A stretch of DNA of 64,000 bases from Lasiosphaeris hirsuta (GCA_030549175.1 JAUKUA010000005.1:4154001-4218000); one strand, 5' to 3'. Shown: positions 45,801-58,177, counted from the stretch's first letter. The notes: a model not told the origin generated them from the letters alone. Translations and numbers: made by a program.

Positions 45801-47555
45801 CAAATGAACCTCATGATCAACAGCGGTTTCGACCCCAAGAGGCAGAGCTACCTGCAATCCATTGCCTGGGATCTTCAGATGAGAAAGTGCGAGACGCTCA
45901 AGACCAAGATGAACATTACCGTCGGCCAATCGGCCTACATCTACATGGTCGTCGACTTCACGGGCGTCCTCGAGGAGGGAGAGGTCCACATGGGCTTCTC
46001 GTCCAAGTTCCGGGCTGAGTCGGATGACCTGTCCTTCACGCTCTTGGCCGAGCGAGACATTCTGGTGGCCCGGTCGCCCGCGCACTTCACGAGCGACGTC
46101 CAACGTGTCCGGGCCGTCTTCAAGCCCGAGCTCCACGCTCTCAAGGATGTCATCATCTTCTCCTCCAAGGGCAACGTCCCCCTGGCAGACAAGCTGTCGG
46201 GCGGTGACTACGATGGTGACATGGCCTGGGTCTGCTGGGACCCCGAAATCGTCGGCAGCTTTCAGAACGCCGAGGTTCCGCCGCAACCGGACCTCTCGCG
46301 CTACATCAAGAAGGACAAGACGACTTTCACTGAATTGGTCCAAAAAGCGAGTGCCGCTAGGAAGCTCGACGATGCCGTCTACGAGATGATCTCCGAGAGT
46401 TTCATATTTGCGATGCAGCCCAACTTTTTGGGAATTTGCACCAATTTCAAGGAAAAGCTGTGCTACCAGAGGAATGACGTGGGCGACCAATACGCCGTAA
46501 TCCTCAGCACGCTCGTTGGAAACCTCGTGGATCAGAGCAAGCAGGGCCTGACGTTTACGGAGGACAGCTGGTCGAAGCTCCGCCGTGAGATGCTGGGCAG
46601 CCCCATCATAAAGGGCGAGCCGGCCTACAAAAGCGACCGGTGGACCGGTCCACATAACAAGAAGCACATAATCGACTTTCTCAAGTTCGACGTGGCCAAG
46701 CCCGCCATCGACGCCGAGCTAGCGGCCTTTCACCGGGCCATGAAATCGGCCAAGGCCGGCGCTGGCCAGGTCGAGGACGGGGCCCACTTCTGGGACTACG
46801 ACCTGGTCGGGCCGCTCAAGAGCTTTGAGAAGCAAATCGAAGACCACGACCTCCCCCTCCTCAAAGACCTGCTCCGCGCGCTCAAGGCCGCTATCGAGGA
46901 CGTCAAGCGGGAGTGGAACACCATGATGGCGGGCGGCTCCGACTCGTACAAGCCCCCCACCGCCTCGGCCAGCACACCACGCAAGGCGAAACCCGGCACC
47001 GCCGCCGCCGCCGCCGCCGACCTGTCGTACACGGAGAAGGTCAGCATCCTGTACCACAAGTACCGCGACATCGACATCGCCTCGCTGGGGATCTCGACCG
47101 ATAGCTTCACGTCCTTCATGACCGACATGCTCGAGGAGCGCTGGCTGGCCGACCCCGAGGAGAACTCGCGCTGGGCTCTGCTCAAGGCCGCCACCGCCTT
47201 CAGCATGTACGGCAAAGACAGCGGCAGCCCCAAGTTCGTCTGGACCATGGCCGGCCGCCAGCTCGCGGCCATCAAGGCCATGGCGTGCAAGGGGAACTCG
47301 TCGTCGTCGGCTGGGGGGGGTGCGGGTGGTGCGGGTGGTGGTGGTGTTGGTGGTGGGCGCGGCGTCGAGAGGGATGGCGCGCTCGTCACCATGACGCCGC
47401 TCATGTACGCTGGCATGGGCCCCGATCAGCGCTTCGTCAAGCAGTACGTCGCCATGCAGCTGAATAACGGGTCTGAGTATCCTGATGAGGAGGGAGATGA
47501 GGAGGGGGAGGTGGTTGGGAGTGGTTGGGGGTTTGGAGGGTATGATGACTACTAA
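42822..47555 (+). CDS. qde-1: RNA-dependent RNA polymerase, QDE-1 type, with a one-base frameshift
   Basis: Exon 1 is 42822-44319, intron 44320-44422 (GTGAGT...GAACAG), exon 2 is 44423-47555. Exon 1 carries a helical start and a long Ser-rich disordered region. Exon 2 holds the cellular RdRP fold: WEVTRISMHCNIDLDT, FFSRIQLGLSKTCPALVF, NDGIGRMS, SAKGMW, IETYPSQRKW. After the break come GFDPKRQSYLQSIAWDLQ, ARSPAHFTSDVQRVRAVFKP and the catalytic LSGGDYDGDMAWVCWDPE (DYDGD near residue 1095). The frame breaks in a run of six G at 45774-45779; the family sequence LGGLPESK needs seven. Total length is one base short of 1544 codons. The enzyme makes dsRNA/aberrant RNA for quelling and small-RNA pathways in the nucleus. 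The rest is well conserved, so a sequencing or assembly indel is at least as likely as a real null allele. Confidence 0.9.
44362..44420 (+). repeat. 25-nt tandem repeat at the 3' end of the qde-1 intron
   Basis: The unit starting tttgtgaactgttctgacg occurs about 2.4 times and ends at the acceptor. Each copy ends in material resembling the acceptor context. Confidence 0.85.
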
Positions 47556-48196
47556 GGTAGCCAGATTTTACGGAAAGGTTGGGGGGGGGGGGGGGAGGGG
47601 AAGTTTTTTTGGTTTTTTTTTATTTGAACGATGAGGATGGATGGAGAGCGTGGATTCGGCATGCTGCTCAAACGACTGGAGGATTCCGTGACTGCTGTCA
47701 AGAGTCGATAACCAACCCCCACTCGGCTCCCCCTCGTGGCGCAAACCCAGGATCAAGCTCGGTATCAGCAACAACAACAACTTGAATGATTACGAAGAGG
47801 GGAGGTATCATCAAGGACGACAAACATCTGCTTGCAGCCGTGCAGAGAGGCCCGGTCGAGGGTCGAGGAAACTTGATGGGAAATTCTAGTTGGGTGGATA
47901 ATGACAGCGCATCTACTAGCTCGAGAGGATTCGGAAGGAGATGTGGTTCAATCTCTGGAGAGCCCTTGCTTCGGTTCGGGCTTTTGGGATCCTTCCTACA
48001 TATCCCCTCTCCTCGTGGTCTCGGGTGGAACAGTTGGGAGTGTGGTCAGAGGATCCGTTGGGATCATGTGGAAAGGGATGAATTGTCTTCCCACCCCTCT
48101 CCCGCTCGGATTTTTAGGTCTCTACTTTACTTTTTTTTTACTTTTGGGGTTTCGTTCTGTTTTCATCTAGTTATCTGGATGTGGTTGACCCAAGTG
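47556..48196. other. 3' flank of qde-1
   Basis: G15 run at 47581-47595 followed by T-rich sequence, then no supported gene. Confidence 0.4.
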
Positions 48197-48415
48197 TCAT
48201 GATGATGGTCGGATTCCAAGTGCGGTGCACATTTTCCATTTCATATCGAAAACATTACGATTGGCACAAGCTGCATCGTAGCGCCTCGCTGCAACTGCCG
48301 CCATGATGGCAGGACTGCAGTTGTTGGCAGCGGCGGCAGCTTCATTACAGCCCGCAGCCGAAAACTTAGAAGGGATTGTCGGGTTGACGGACTCGAGGAG
48401 ACTTGTGTTCGACAT
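48197..48415 (-). CDS. Doubtful small ORF, 72 aa
   Basis: Single ORF, Ala/Asn-rich with three spaced cysteines (GCNEAAAAANNC ... KMC). It has no signal peptide and no family is recognised. Listed because composition and codon use are more protein-like than neighbouring ORFs. Confidence 0.2.
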   Translation of the reverse strand: MSNTSLLESVNPTIPSKFSAAGCNEAAAAANNCSPAIMAAVAARRYDAACANRNVFDMKWKMCTALGIRPSS

Positions 48416-49544
48416 TCTAAAGTTCCGTCTTTCTATTGTTCAAGGCAACAATAGTCGGTACAAAGCGTTGTAAGGGCTGCTGATGTGCTGCCGGGGCGGC
48501 TCGAGCACGACAGAGTTTAACAAAGGCTGAGAGGGTCGCACCGGCCTAAAGGGATGCGGTCAGATGGGCAATGGGGGAACTGCAAACGTTTCATTGTTTG
48601 CAATTTTGGTGGCATTACCACCTCCATAGTCGACCAATCGGCACAGAAGAGGCCCATCTGAGTTGTTGAAGGACAGAGTTGGTCCAAAATTGCAGCAAGA
48701 GGAGCGATGGGATCGGACCATGGATACAGCACTACTGCTTTTTTTTTTTGTAATAGTTAGGGACAAAGCTGCATATGTTAGACTGCAAAACATTAGCATC
48801 GCTTCCCGACGAATACATCCATATTTAGTGATGAGATCGCTTCGTAATTCGCTTCTATTTATTGTCTAGTTGGCTAGTTTTTGCATATTACCGAAGCTAG
48901 CTAATAATCAGGCTACCGTGAGGTATGTAACCGACTTAGCCATCATGTGTTAATGTTAGTATAGCCTGTTGGTGATGGTAAGAGACGTGAGGGGGTTACG
49001 GCATTCCCAGACCATCGTCATTCTCACACAATGACATTCAAATAGCGTCCTGGACTTGGCGGCCAGCCTCAACCCAACTTATCCACCTGGAACATTCCAG
49101 GTGTGCCGTGGAATTACGCTGGCGGGACTGCGCAACGGCTTTTGCGGTAGATGTGCCATGACTTTGCCTATGGGCATATCAATCTTACTCTCGTTGATGC
49201 CATCATCTTCATAACCAAGGGTGAAGGAAACCAGGCTGTAGGGGGCGGGGGTAAAGGGGACGAGGGTAAAGGAGCCAAGGGGGTAGGACAATGTAAGCTG
49301 TCGCTATTAGTAGACGAGGGTATGTGTTGTGCGTCTGGATATATGTAGTAATTTCTAATCTGCAATATTAGCTTCATTGCAGGATCTTAGGCATCGAAAT
49401 GGATTCCGACAAGGCGTATCTCATCCAAACAGTCGGCGGGGATACTGGCACGGATCAACCAGTGGCTACGCCTGAGCGACTTGGAACACGAGGACTGTAG
49501 TATAGGGACTGTAGTATAGGCTTTGCCAGGCGAGAAGGTCGAAG
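48416..49544. other. Intergenic
   Basis: AT-richer sequence with no supported gene. A duplicated agggactgtagtat unit is present near 49492-49520. Confidence 0.4.
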
Positions 49545-50402
49545 CAATACATTGCTGCCTACACGACTCATTGATGTTATCAGAGAACCAAAACTCTCCA
49601 TCACTGAGGGAATGCTTGGATTCCAAGGACGATTGGGCCCATGAGTCCTAGCTTATGGGAGCAATATATGAACGGCCTTACCTGGCAATTATGGCGACAA
49701 ATAGTATCGATGGGGATACAGGTCTGTTCCCCCTAAATCAAACGGTAACATGGAGGCTGACGGTACCGTTGATGGGTGTAGGTCTGTTTCCCAGCAGTGA
49801 AACAAAGAGTATACCTACATATCTCAAGATCCCGTGCGATCCAGCATTACCCGAGACGGGGTCTGTGTATCTTTCCAGCCGAGTTCCCAGACTAGAGCTC
49901 CCTAGCATGGTGTTGGAGCAGAGTCCGCCCAACCAACGGGGCTGGGTCTTCCAGGAACGTTTTCTCTCCCGACGCACCATACATTTTATGGCCCGCAGGA
50001 GCCAGCCTATCTCGGAGCGCCCTGGATGCACGCCGAGTGGCATGTCTTTGGAGGAGGAGACTGCGGGATGCATCTTGTGACACCGCTTGCTGGATTTGGT
50101 GGCGCGAGCACGGCGTGTTCCTCACCGAGGTTGATATTTACCGGCCTGCTGAATGCTGCTGTGAGGAGCGAGCAGCTCCCGAATGGCCGGCTGTGGGACA
50201 GCCGGGGGGGATCCCCTGCCTGGTTTTGGAAAGGCTGGTGTCCTCGACGGCTGTGGCAGTCGAGGAATATGAGCGAATTGGGTTTGCTATGATTTGCGGC
50301 TGGCGACGCACCACAGCCAACGGTGCCCATGAAGAGCTGGAAAGGGTCGCTGCTGCTTCGTGGCTCGAGAGTTCAACAAGGCAGATGTTTGAGCTGGTCT
50401 GA
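49545..50402 (+). pseudogene. HET-domain (heterokaryon incompatibility) pseudogene
   Basis: Fragments of a HET protein occur in order but in different frames. LLPTRLIDV (about 49557-49583) is the domain start. After a gap, DDWAHES is followed by TAG and then LMGAIYERPYLAIMATNSI (about 49650-49710), the second HET motif. RGWVFQERFLSRRTIHF (about 49940-49990) is the third. The segment with the family's central sequence is missing, and the frame stops at 50080. A C-terminal piece (LVLERLVSSTAVAVEEYERI) is open at 50037-50402. Deletion, stop and frameshifts make it non-functional as a full HET protein. HET proteins trigger cell death upon fusion of unlike strains. Confidence 0.75.
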
Positions 50403-50523
50403 AAAAGAGGTCTCAGTCGGAACGCCACGGGATGGCACCTGGCGCTGCTGGTGGAGGCATTTCGTCCCATCCCATTTCTAACACGGTTTCCTCTTGTCTC
50501 GAGCTGGGGGATACAAGAGGATG

Positions 50524-50606
50524 ACGCCCTCCTCTCCAGAGACACCGTCCTCCCCAAAGAGCGCCGTCCTACCCAAAGAGACGCCGTCCTCCCCAAAGAG
50601 CACCAT
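50524..50606 (+). repeat. Short tandem repeats of about 19-28 nt
   Basis: Three to four imperfect copies built on cgccgtcctccccaaagag directly downstream of the HET pseudogene. Confidence 0.7.
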
Positions 50607-50690
50607 CTCAAAACTCGGTAACTCAACCACAACCCAAAATCTGATGAGCTAAACTCCCGAACTAAGCTTATCTCTCCCAAACTTGGGGTC

Positions 50691-51174
50691 AGCGCTTCAC
50701 CCAAGCCAAATAAGCTAAATCAGGGCCTTTAGTTTGACTTGCGCTTGACGAAAACGAGAGCATTTGACAGGCAAAATGGACCATTTGACTTGCGTTTGAG
50801 TTAGCTCAAATCGCCTGCCAAGCCCGGAACAATAAAAATTTCCGCCCCAGTTTTCCGAGAGTAAAAATGGAAGGTATTCGGGGTATGGAGGAAAAATCGA
50901 AAAGCCACTATTTTTACAATACGAAAAGAAAATGGCGAGGCGAGCCCCGGCCAGGCACCTAATTTTCCCTAATGAGGCCACGTGAAGGCCAATTGAGGGT
51001 TCATTTACGGCCTTTTTACTCCCGAAAATTACCAAGAAAAGTGGGTCAAATGATACCAAACCAAATTAAAGTACGGATTTGATTTGACAGATGCTACTTT
51101 TTCACGAATTTGATTTGCCATTTGGCTTGATTTGGCTTATTTGGTTTGACTAGATTTGGCTTGGGTCAAGCGCT
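50691..51174. mobile_element. Non-autonomous element with 21-bp terminal inverted repeats
   Basis: The sequence at 50691-50711 (agcgcttcacccaagccaaa...) is inverted at 51154-51174 with one mismatch. Looser similarity extends inward (aagcTAAATC / aagCCAAATC) and outward (ggggtc / ggggcc). The about 480-bp interior is AT-richer than its surroundings and full of TTTGACTT/TTTGGCTT words, with no ORF of note. It is probably a MITE or a DNA-transposon remnant. Confidence 0.6.
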
Positions 51175-51713
51175 GCTTGGGGCCCTCCCTCGGACTTGAA
51201 GAATTCTTCCCTTGGCTAAAAGACATCTCTCCAGTCAGTTAAATATTAAGTTAGACAGCAGGCAGTGCTTCCTACCTATTCACACTTGGCCTTCTGAGAT
51301 CTAATAAGGCTACTAGCCAAAGATGTGTCAAATAGTCCGATATAATTGTCGCTGTGGGGTAATTAGTAAAGCTTGGGGATGTAGGCCGTGCTTGTGGGAC
51401 TGTACATACGGCCCGGGTGTGCAGCCAGAGCTCCCCGAATCGACGGGCGGGTGCCTGCGGCTGTAGATTGTCCTATTAGGCACGCGGCTGGAAGGTATCG
51501 CTGAAATCGGCATCGTCGTTGAAGTTGTTGCACCTCGCGCGTGCGCGCGTGAAGCCATTGCTATTTCCAGTTATTTCCATTGAGCGCGCACAATTGAATG
51601 AAGGTTACTGCGTTGACGGCGTTGCGATAAATTGCGTTGTTGTTGCGTGGAAGGATTTAGCAGGGTTGAAAGGTGGAAGATGGGAGTGTTGGCGGGCCTT
51701 GTAGTGGTGTAGC

Positions 51714-51765
<52 letters not shown>

Positions 51766-52010
51766 CTTTTGACAGGCAGTTTTCAGGATTATACTATGGG
51801 GTTACGCTCTCTTTACAATATCGATTTGATAGCGCGCGTAGTAGTGCGCACAGGTCACCCGAGGAGAGCGCTAACCAGAACCACAAACAACTGGGAACCA
51901 TTTACAGCGAGCCTGAGCCAAAATAACATTGTCTCCCATCTATCATTCATGGAGCGAGTCAACACCCAAGTGCAGCTCATAATTTTTACATTTCTTTCTG
52001 CATAGCCAAA
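51175..52010. other. Intergenic with GT microsatellite
   Basis: A (GT)n tract of about 50 bp at 51714-51764. No supported gene. Confidence 0.6.
51714..51764 (+). repeat. (GT)n microsatellite
   Basis: About 25 uninterrupted GT units. Confidence 0.95.
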
Positions 52011-53420
52011 TCAAGCCACCTCGCGCAGACTCTCCTCGTCCCGCTCATCCCGGCTCTCGGGCCGCGGCACCGGTGTCCTGTCGCCTCCCACGCGCTCCAC
52101 GTGCACATCGACGTGCTCGTGGACGTGGATCTGGCCGGGGTGGGCCCCGGACTGGCTCTGGCGGTACTCGGGGCCCAGGATCTCCTCGTCGCTGTGGTTG
52201 TCGCCCTTGATGTACGTCACGGTGGTGGGGCCGCGGATGCCTAGCTTGGGGTGCGCGCCGGGAAAGCCCCGGTTGTTCTCGACGTCGACATCGGCGTCAT
52301 CCGTCCCGCTCGACGACATGTTATTGAGCTTGATGCTGTCCTGATGGGTGCTATTGTCGTTGCCAGTGCCGTGCTTGTAGTAGCCGTCGGAGTTGCCGGC
52401 CGAGTTGTCGGTCGTGATGCCGCCCTTGATGCGCCGGTACAGCGGCCGCAGCACCGGCACGCCGGCGCACACCATGGTCACGGCGAGCTCCACGGCCGAC
52501 CAGATAATCAGCGGGACCGTGTCCTCTGTTGGGGTGTGGTTAGCCTTGGCGGGGAAAAGGGGGCCCATGAAAAGGGGGCCCATGAAAAGGGGGCACTGAC
52601 CGGTGTAGTTTCGGCTTGCGATGCCGCTGAGGGAAACGGTCCGGATGATACCGGCGGCGCCAGCACTGGCACAGCTCAATGTAAGTACCTTCCCATGTTT
52701 TGTTGCCGTCCCGGAGCAGAACTTACACCGCACCGACACTCATACTCGCGGCAATCGTGACCTTCTCCTTGTACTTCATGTTGAGGTTCCAGATGAACAC
52801 CCACGGGAAGGCAGCAAAGAAGAAATCGGCAACGATGCACGCCACGCCCAGCAGCAGCGAGAACGGGGCAATGCCGAAGCCGCATGTCCCCTTGACGCGC
52901 GGGTCGTACAGCGACCTGGGCGGCAGGCACTGGGTCCAGAACAGGACGCCCACAACCACCGACACTGCCAGGATCAGGACGCTGGCGATCCACAGCACCA
53001 CGCGGTGCCATGTTTTGACGACGATGCGCATGAGGAACAGCCCGAGGGACACCTTGGCCGTGGCCATGCCGACCACGGCAAACGTCTGACCGATCATCTC
53101 CCACTCCACCGCCCTGACGGCGCTGTCGAGATCCAGTGCCGCGATGGGCCGGCCGAAGCCATAGTGCGACGAGACTTGGAGGAATACCGAGTAGAAGAAC
53201 AACATGAACTAGGAGAGCGCCCAGTTAGAACCAGGCAACCAGACGTCCCGGGCGGTGAACGAACCCCGCTGACGACGTAGACATAATCGTCCGAACCGAA
53301 TGACCGCACCAGGATGGCACGCGTATAAACACGGAGCACAATAAAGACAACTGTGATAAAAGTCATGGTCCACAGCACCGCCATGGCCATGGGCGCCTGT
53401 CCTCCCATCCCGCTCATCTT
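52011..53420 (-). CDS. Seven-transmembrane rhodopsin-fold (SAT4-type) integral membrane protein, 405 aa
   Basis: Exons 53420-53265, 53208-52727, 52665-52601 and 52525-52011 sum to 406 codons. About seven hydrophobic segments are visible, beginning AVLWTMTFITVVFIVLRVYTR and FMLFFYSVFLQVSSHYGFG. The family marks are present: the HYGFG motif, TWHRVVLW, WTQCLPP and CGFGIAPFSLLLGV, then ASMSVGAVAGAAGIIRTVSL. The C-terminal about 170 residues are cytosolic, polar and acidic, rich in Asn, Ser, His and Asp. It is the fungal rhodopsin-domain family of plasma-membrane proteins, some of which are receptors. The third intron holds a tandem gggcccatgaaaag repeat. The start at 53420 (MSGMGGQ) is chosen because upstream residues are not family-like. 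Confidence 0.85.
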
Positions 53421-55520
53421 GGCGGGTCGTGCTCTGCGAAGACAAGCTTGCGGTCGGATTCGATAGGTGATGGGTGGCAGCGCAGGCAGAAAGGAGGAAG
53501 CCCAGTGCCAAAAAGACCGCAAAGAAAGCTGGAGAATGGCTGACGCTAGACGAGAGCTAACCGAGCAACTCGCAGCGCAGGCGTCGATATGCCTTGCTTT
53601 AACCAAAATCTTTGCATCTGCTCCTCTTCAGACGACATCAGACGAGAAAAAGGCTTTCTCCGGATTTACCCTTCCCCCCCCCTCTCCCCTTCCTCCCACA
53701 TGCAATTCAGACTAGACGGAGGGTGGTCAATCTTTACTCAGCCCGCACGCCTACTACCAATCTACCGTCAGCAGAAAAGTTTTCGCAATCGGGCAGGGGT
53801 CCCGGGGTGGAGGACGAAACATGCCGGCGGCGACGAGGATTTGTTTTTTTTCTTCTTCATGGCCCATCAACAGAAAAGAAAAGAGATGCTGCACAAGAGT
53901 TCCTCAGCTGGGAGTTTATGCAGGCCGTTAGCAATGTGAGGATCTCAGGGGCGCAGTCACTTTCTGTGATGTGATGTGTAGCTTGCACCGTTGAACCCCC
54001 TGAATCGGGATGGGGCTGAACGGTGCGCCCCCACTGGCTGGGGGAATGCTCCGTCTTCGCGATCGGCACCTCGAGGCGTCCTGGGCCCAATGACGACGGA
54101 TTTGTTTAACGCCAGGTGGGCACATGGCGGAAACGGTCGCACGCCACAGGCCCATCATACGCACGAGTTGTGAATGACTTCCGTGGCATCCACGGTTTGT
54201 TCGGGAAGCTAAGAATGTACTTTTCCGACTTCTGGGAGCAAACATTGGCTTGAAGGTGTGACCAAAACGTGATGGCAAGTTGGTGATAACGGGTGATGAG
54301 ATTCGCCGTGTTTGAACCTTTTTTTTTTTTTTTTTTTCTGTCTTAGTGACACCGTGACAATGTCGGTGATACCGACGGGTATTCGCATCCATGGCCTCGT
54401 CCCTGGCATCTTCGTGTGACAAACGGTTTCCCCCACACTCGTTTTTTTTGGTAACACCCGGGAAGAGGTTTTGGTGCCGGGGTGATTCGCAATGGCTGAC
54501 GCCCATTTGTCTGTGTGTGAGCTTCTGTGGAACATGACATCTTCGCCAAACACACGGCAAGCACTAATTCCACCAGGGTGGTAAGAACGCTCGTTGGCTG
54601 GTCATTAGGACTACCCAGTAGCGTCGCCATGTGTCAATGTTGACAGAAATGGAATCCCCCCTATCAATCGCCCCAATCGTCCTCTGTATCTAGATTCCGT
54701 AGTGATGATAACGAGAAAGGAAGAAGCCGTGTCGTCCCTCCGCTTCCACTTCCACCTCCCGAATGCCCCACGGCCCCTGAAGAACCCCCCCCCCCAACCC
54801 CAGGTCAGAACCAAAAATCCTGCCAGGCAAAGATAATGAATCAGCCAACCTGCTCGCGGTACTGGGTGCATGCAGCTGGCAAGTGCCCGTCTGCACCTCT
54901 GCGGCCCGCCTCCCTCCCCGATTGGCCTCGTGCCGGTGAGCGGAAACTAATAGTGGCATCAAGAGTGGGGTGTGCTGCGGACTATATCAACTCCAGGTTC
55001 GGATGCGAGCATATGGGATAGGTCGTTCGTCAATTTCAGCATTCTGATATCAAGTATAATCCCTCATCGGGATGCATCGTCGCAGAATCCTTCGCGCAGT
55101 TTGGGGCGAGCTCTGCGTCTTGCAGGACTTGTGCAAGTCGTGGTAGGCGGACGCGAGAAACAACCATGTCTCGATGGCTCCGATGCGTATCTGCCATACA
55201 AACCAAGGGGGTTAACCATGTCTTGAGCGATTGCTTTTTGCGCGACCAGCCCGGCAACAAGCTCCACGCTCGCGAGCTAGCGCTCAAACACACCCCCTCG
55301 CACCCGGTTCCTGGACCGACAAGGGTGACCAGGGCGGGGAGAAGAGACGACTGCACAAGCCCGTGGGCCGAGGTTAAATAACACGCGCCTTGTGCGACGG
55401 AGGTGGATGTTGTCGTCTGCCATCTCCCGTCATCCAGTCTCTGGAACGGAGAGTACCGCCATCCCACGAAGGCGGACTTTGCTCGAGTTCACCACGTCCG
55501 CGGACCGCCGAGTCGCAAAG
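53421..55520. other. Long intergenic region
   Basis: Homopolymers (T17 near 54318; C10 near 54788) and only short overlapping ORFs. No supported gene. The last 100 bp form the P450 promoter/leader. Confidence 0.45.
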
Positions 55521-57206
55521 ATGAGCTCCCAAGCCGTCACCCCGTCCCTTGGGGGCTCCCCATTCCAGCTCTCCCTGGTCGGGACGCTGCTTGCTTTTGT
55601 CGTCTACGTCGTGGGGTCGTACCTCAACTCCCCACTGCGTCGGTATCCGGGGCCCTTCCTGGCCAGTACGTGTAGACGCCAGAGACCTGCATCTTCTGCG
55701 CCCCGCGATCTGGAGAAGGTGGATCAGCTAACCAGTGCGAGCAGGGTTCACCAACCTATGGCGCATGTACCACATCTACCAGGGGAGCTTCCACAAGGTC
55801 GTCGACGGCCTCCACAAGCAGTATGGGCCCATCGTGCAGATTGGGCCCAACGTCCTCGACGTTGACGACCCTGACCTGATCAAGACGGTTTTCAACGTCA
55901 AGGGTGACTGGAAGAAGGTGAGCCTCCCCGCAGCCCACCACATATCCGGTAGACCGCTGACAGACGGCAGACCGAAGCGTACCTCGCCAGCAGCGTCATG
56001 GTCGAGGGCCACATCATCTACAACCTCTTTAGCAAGCTGGACAAGGCGCAGCACGCGGCCGAGAAGAAGCCCATCGCCAAGTACTACTCAGCGGCGGGCG
56101 TGACCTCGCTGGAGCCGCACATGGACAGGACCATCACGCAGCTCTGCGCCGAGATGGAGATGCGCTTCGTCAACGCCAGCACGCCCTTGGACCTCGGCCG
56201 CTGGATCCTGTACTACACGTGGGACGTGGTCGGGGCCGTGACCTTCAGCCAGCCGCTCGGCTACCTGGCGGCGGGGCGCGACTTTGACGGGACGCTGGGC
56301 AATGCCGAGAAGGCCATCGACTACTTCGCGCTCCTCACGGCGGTGCCGGCGCTCGACCACGTGTTCGACAAGAATCGCTGGTTCCGCCTCGGGCCGCCCG
56401 GCTTCGGCGGCGTCACGGGCATGGCCATCCAGCGGCTGGTCGACCGGTACCAGAGCAAGGACACGGCCGCGCACGACGCGGCCGTGCCCGACTTCCTCGA
56501 CAAGTTCATCGAGGCCAAGGCGGCCTTCCCCGACAGCGTCAACGACAACCAGATCGTGGCCTGGCTCATGATCAACATGATCGCCGGCGCCGACACGACG
56601 GCCATCACCATCCGGTCCGCGCTCTACTACTCGCTGCGCACGCCGGGTGTGTGGCCGCGCCTGCGCCGGGAGCTGGCCGCGGCGGGTCTGTCCAAGGCCG
56701 ACACCCCCATCTCCTACAAGGACGCGCGCGCGGTGCCGTACCTCGACGCCGTGGTGCGCGAGGGCCTGCGGTACCTGCCGGCCGTGTCGCTGGGGCTCGA
56801 GCGCTACGTGCCGGCGGGCGGGCAGCGGCTGGCCGACGGCGGCGTGGCGCCCGAGAAAACCATCCTGTCCTTCAACCCGTACATCCTGTGCCGCAGCCGG
56901 GAGGCGTGGGGGCCCGACGCGGACGAGTTCCGGCCCGAGCGCTGGCTGCAGGCCGGCGGCGAGGCCGACGATGCGTTCCGGGACCGGCTGCAGGGAATGA
57001 ACAATGCCGATTTGAGTTTTGGGGCTGGGAGTCGGGTTTGTCTCGGCAAGCATATGGGGCTGATGCAGGTGTACAAGGTGGTGGCGACGCTGGCGGTGCT
57101 GTATGATGTCGAGCTGACGCATCCCGAGAAGGAGTGGACTGTTATCAATAGCTTCTTTCCCAGGCAGGAGGGCTTGGATGTGAAGATGTCCAAGAGGAAG
57201 GATTAG
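55521..57206 (+). CDS. Cytochrome P450 monooxygenase, 517 aa
   Basis: Exons 55521-55665, 55745-55917 and 55971-57206 sum to 518 codons. An N-terminal membrane anchor (LVGTLLAFVVYVVGSYL) and the Pro-rich hinge RRYPGPFLARFTNLWR target it to the ER. The I-helix oxygen-activation motif AGADTT is near residue 310, the K-helix EGLR (ExxR) near 369, FRPERW follows, and the heme loop FGAGSRVCLGKH has Cys near 462. All key residues are intact. The general form is that of fungal P450s near the pisatin-demethylase group; the substrate is unknown. It has strong GC-ending codon bias. No other pathway enzyme adjoins it, so it is not obviously in a metabolite cluster. Confidence 0.93.
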
Positions 57207-57708
57207 GTTGTATTTGCTTTTACCAAGTTGAAGTTGAACCGTTTCCCTTTGGGAACCTTTCGGTTTGTGATCTTGTTTGTTCGCGCGGTGCTCTTTGGGT
57301 GCATCCTTCCTTGGCGAGTGCCCAGGTCGTTCCAATTTGCCACGAGCAATTGATGGGTGGACTTTCTTTGTGTAGCCACTCGCACCTTCCTACCTTCCTT
57401 TCGTTTGGGATGCCGGTGACTGCCATGCCGTGCCCAAAGCCCAAGCTTGGCCGTGCCACGGTTGCCAACCTTTCAGGAATCGCACCCCAAGTATTCGCTT
57501 CCTCGTACACAAGCAGAAAAGGAATAAAAGTCTTGGAATTGAGAAAGATGAAATCAAAGGTAAAAACACGCAATCCGCCATTTATCATGCTGCCATGCCA
57601 TGCCATGCCATGCCATGCCATCTATGCCAAGTCCAGCCCGCGCCAACCGAATGCATGATGCTACCTTCCATGCCTACAAAACCCAAACCCGCCTCCCTCC
57701 CTCTGCAA
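57207..57708. other. Convergent 3' region with CCATG pentanucleotide repeat
   Basis: It contains (CCATG)n at 57591-57622, about six units. No gene. Confidence 0.6.
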
Positions 57709-58177
57709 TCACTCATGGGGGCAGGCAAAGGTGTACCCCCAGAGACCGTTCGGCTCTGAATAGCAGCCGGAAGCGCCGAGCTGCAGCCCTTTGCCAGCGC
57801 AGCTAGGAGTCCCGTAGACACGGACTAGTAAATCCCCAAATCAGCTTCATCGAAGACGGCATCACAGATCAAGAAAACTTACACTCGCACTTGCTAGAAA
57901 GCAGCTCCATCTTGACCCCGAAGATGCCCGGGACAAAGGGGACGCAGGCGCCGGTGGCATCCTCATGCTTGAGCTGCGTCACGTCGGACGAGTTTTCGCA
58001 GACGCCGAAGCGGGACATGGTGCGGAAGCCCGCGATCGTGTTGGTGGTGGGGGGCACCGGGACCGCAGGGCCGCCCGTGGGCGACGGGGTGCGCGCCTCG
58101 ATGTGGGCTGCCTGCGGGAGGGCTTGGGAGCCGGCGGCGAGAGCGGCGACAGCGGTGATGAAGGCGGTGATATGCAT
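57709..58177 (-). CDS. Small secreted cysteine-rich protein, 136 aa
   Basis: Exons 58177-57883 and 57824-57709 (intron GTAAGT...TACTAG) sum to 137 codons. A signal peptide covers residues 1-19 (MHITAFITAVAALAAGSQA), followed by a Pro-rich linker (31-46). The folded part has six cysteines, at 60, 78, 97, 107, 119 and 133, enough for three disulfides. The second exon carries three of them, so an unspliced reading truncates the protein. It has no transmembrane segment or GPI signal. No family is recognised with confidence; size, signal and cysteines are those of fungal effector-like or antimicrobial-type proteins (inference). Confidence 0.75.

Noticed and set aside
45264..46667. 467-codon minus ORF opposite qde-1
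   Set aside because: Antisense shadow of the conserved RdRP core; Leu/Val/Asp composition typical of complementary frames.
56088..57335. 415-codon minus ORF opposite the P450
   Set aside because: Antisense shadow; the plus strand holds every P450 motif.
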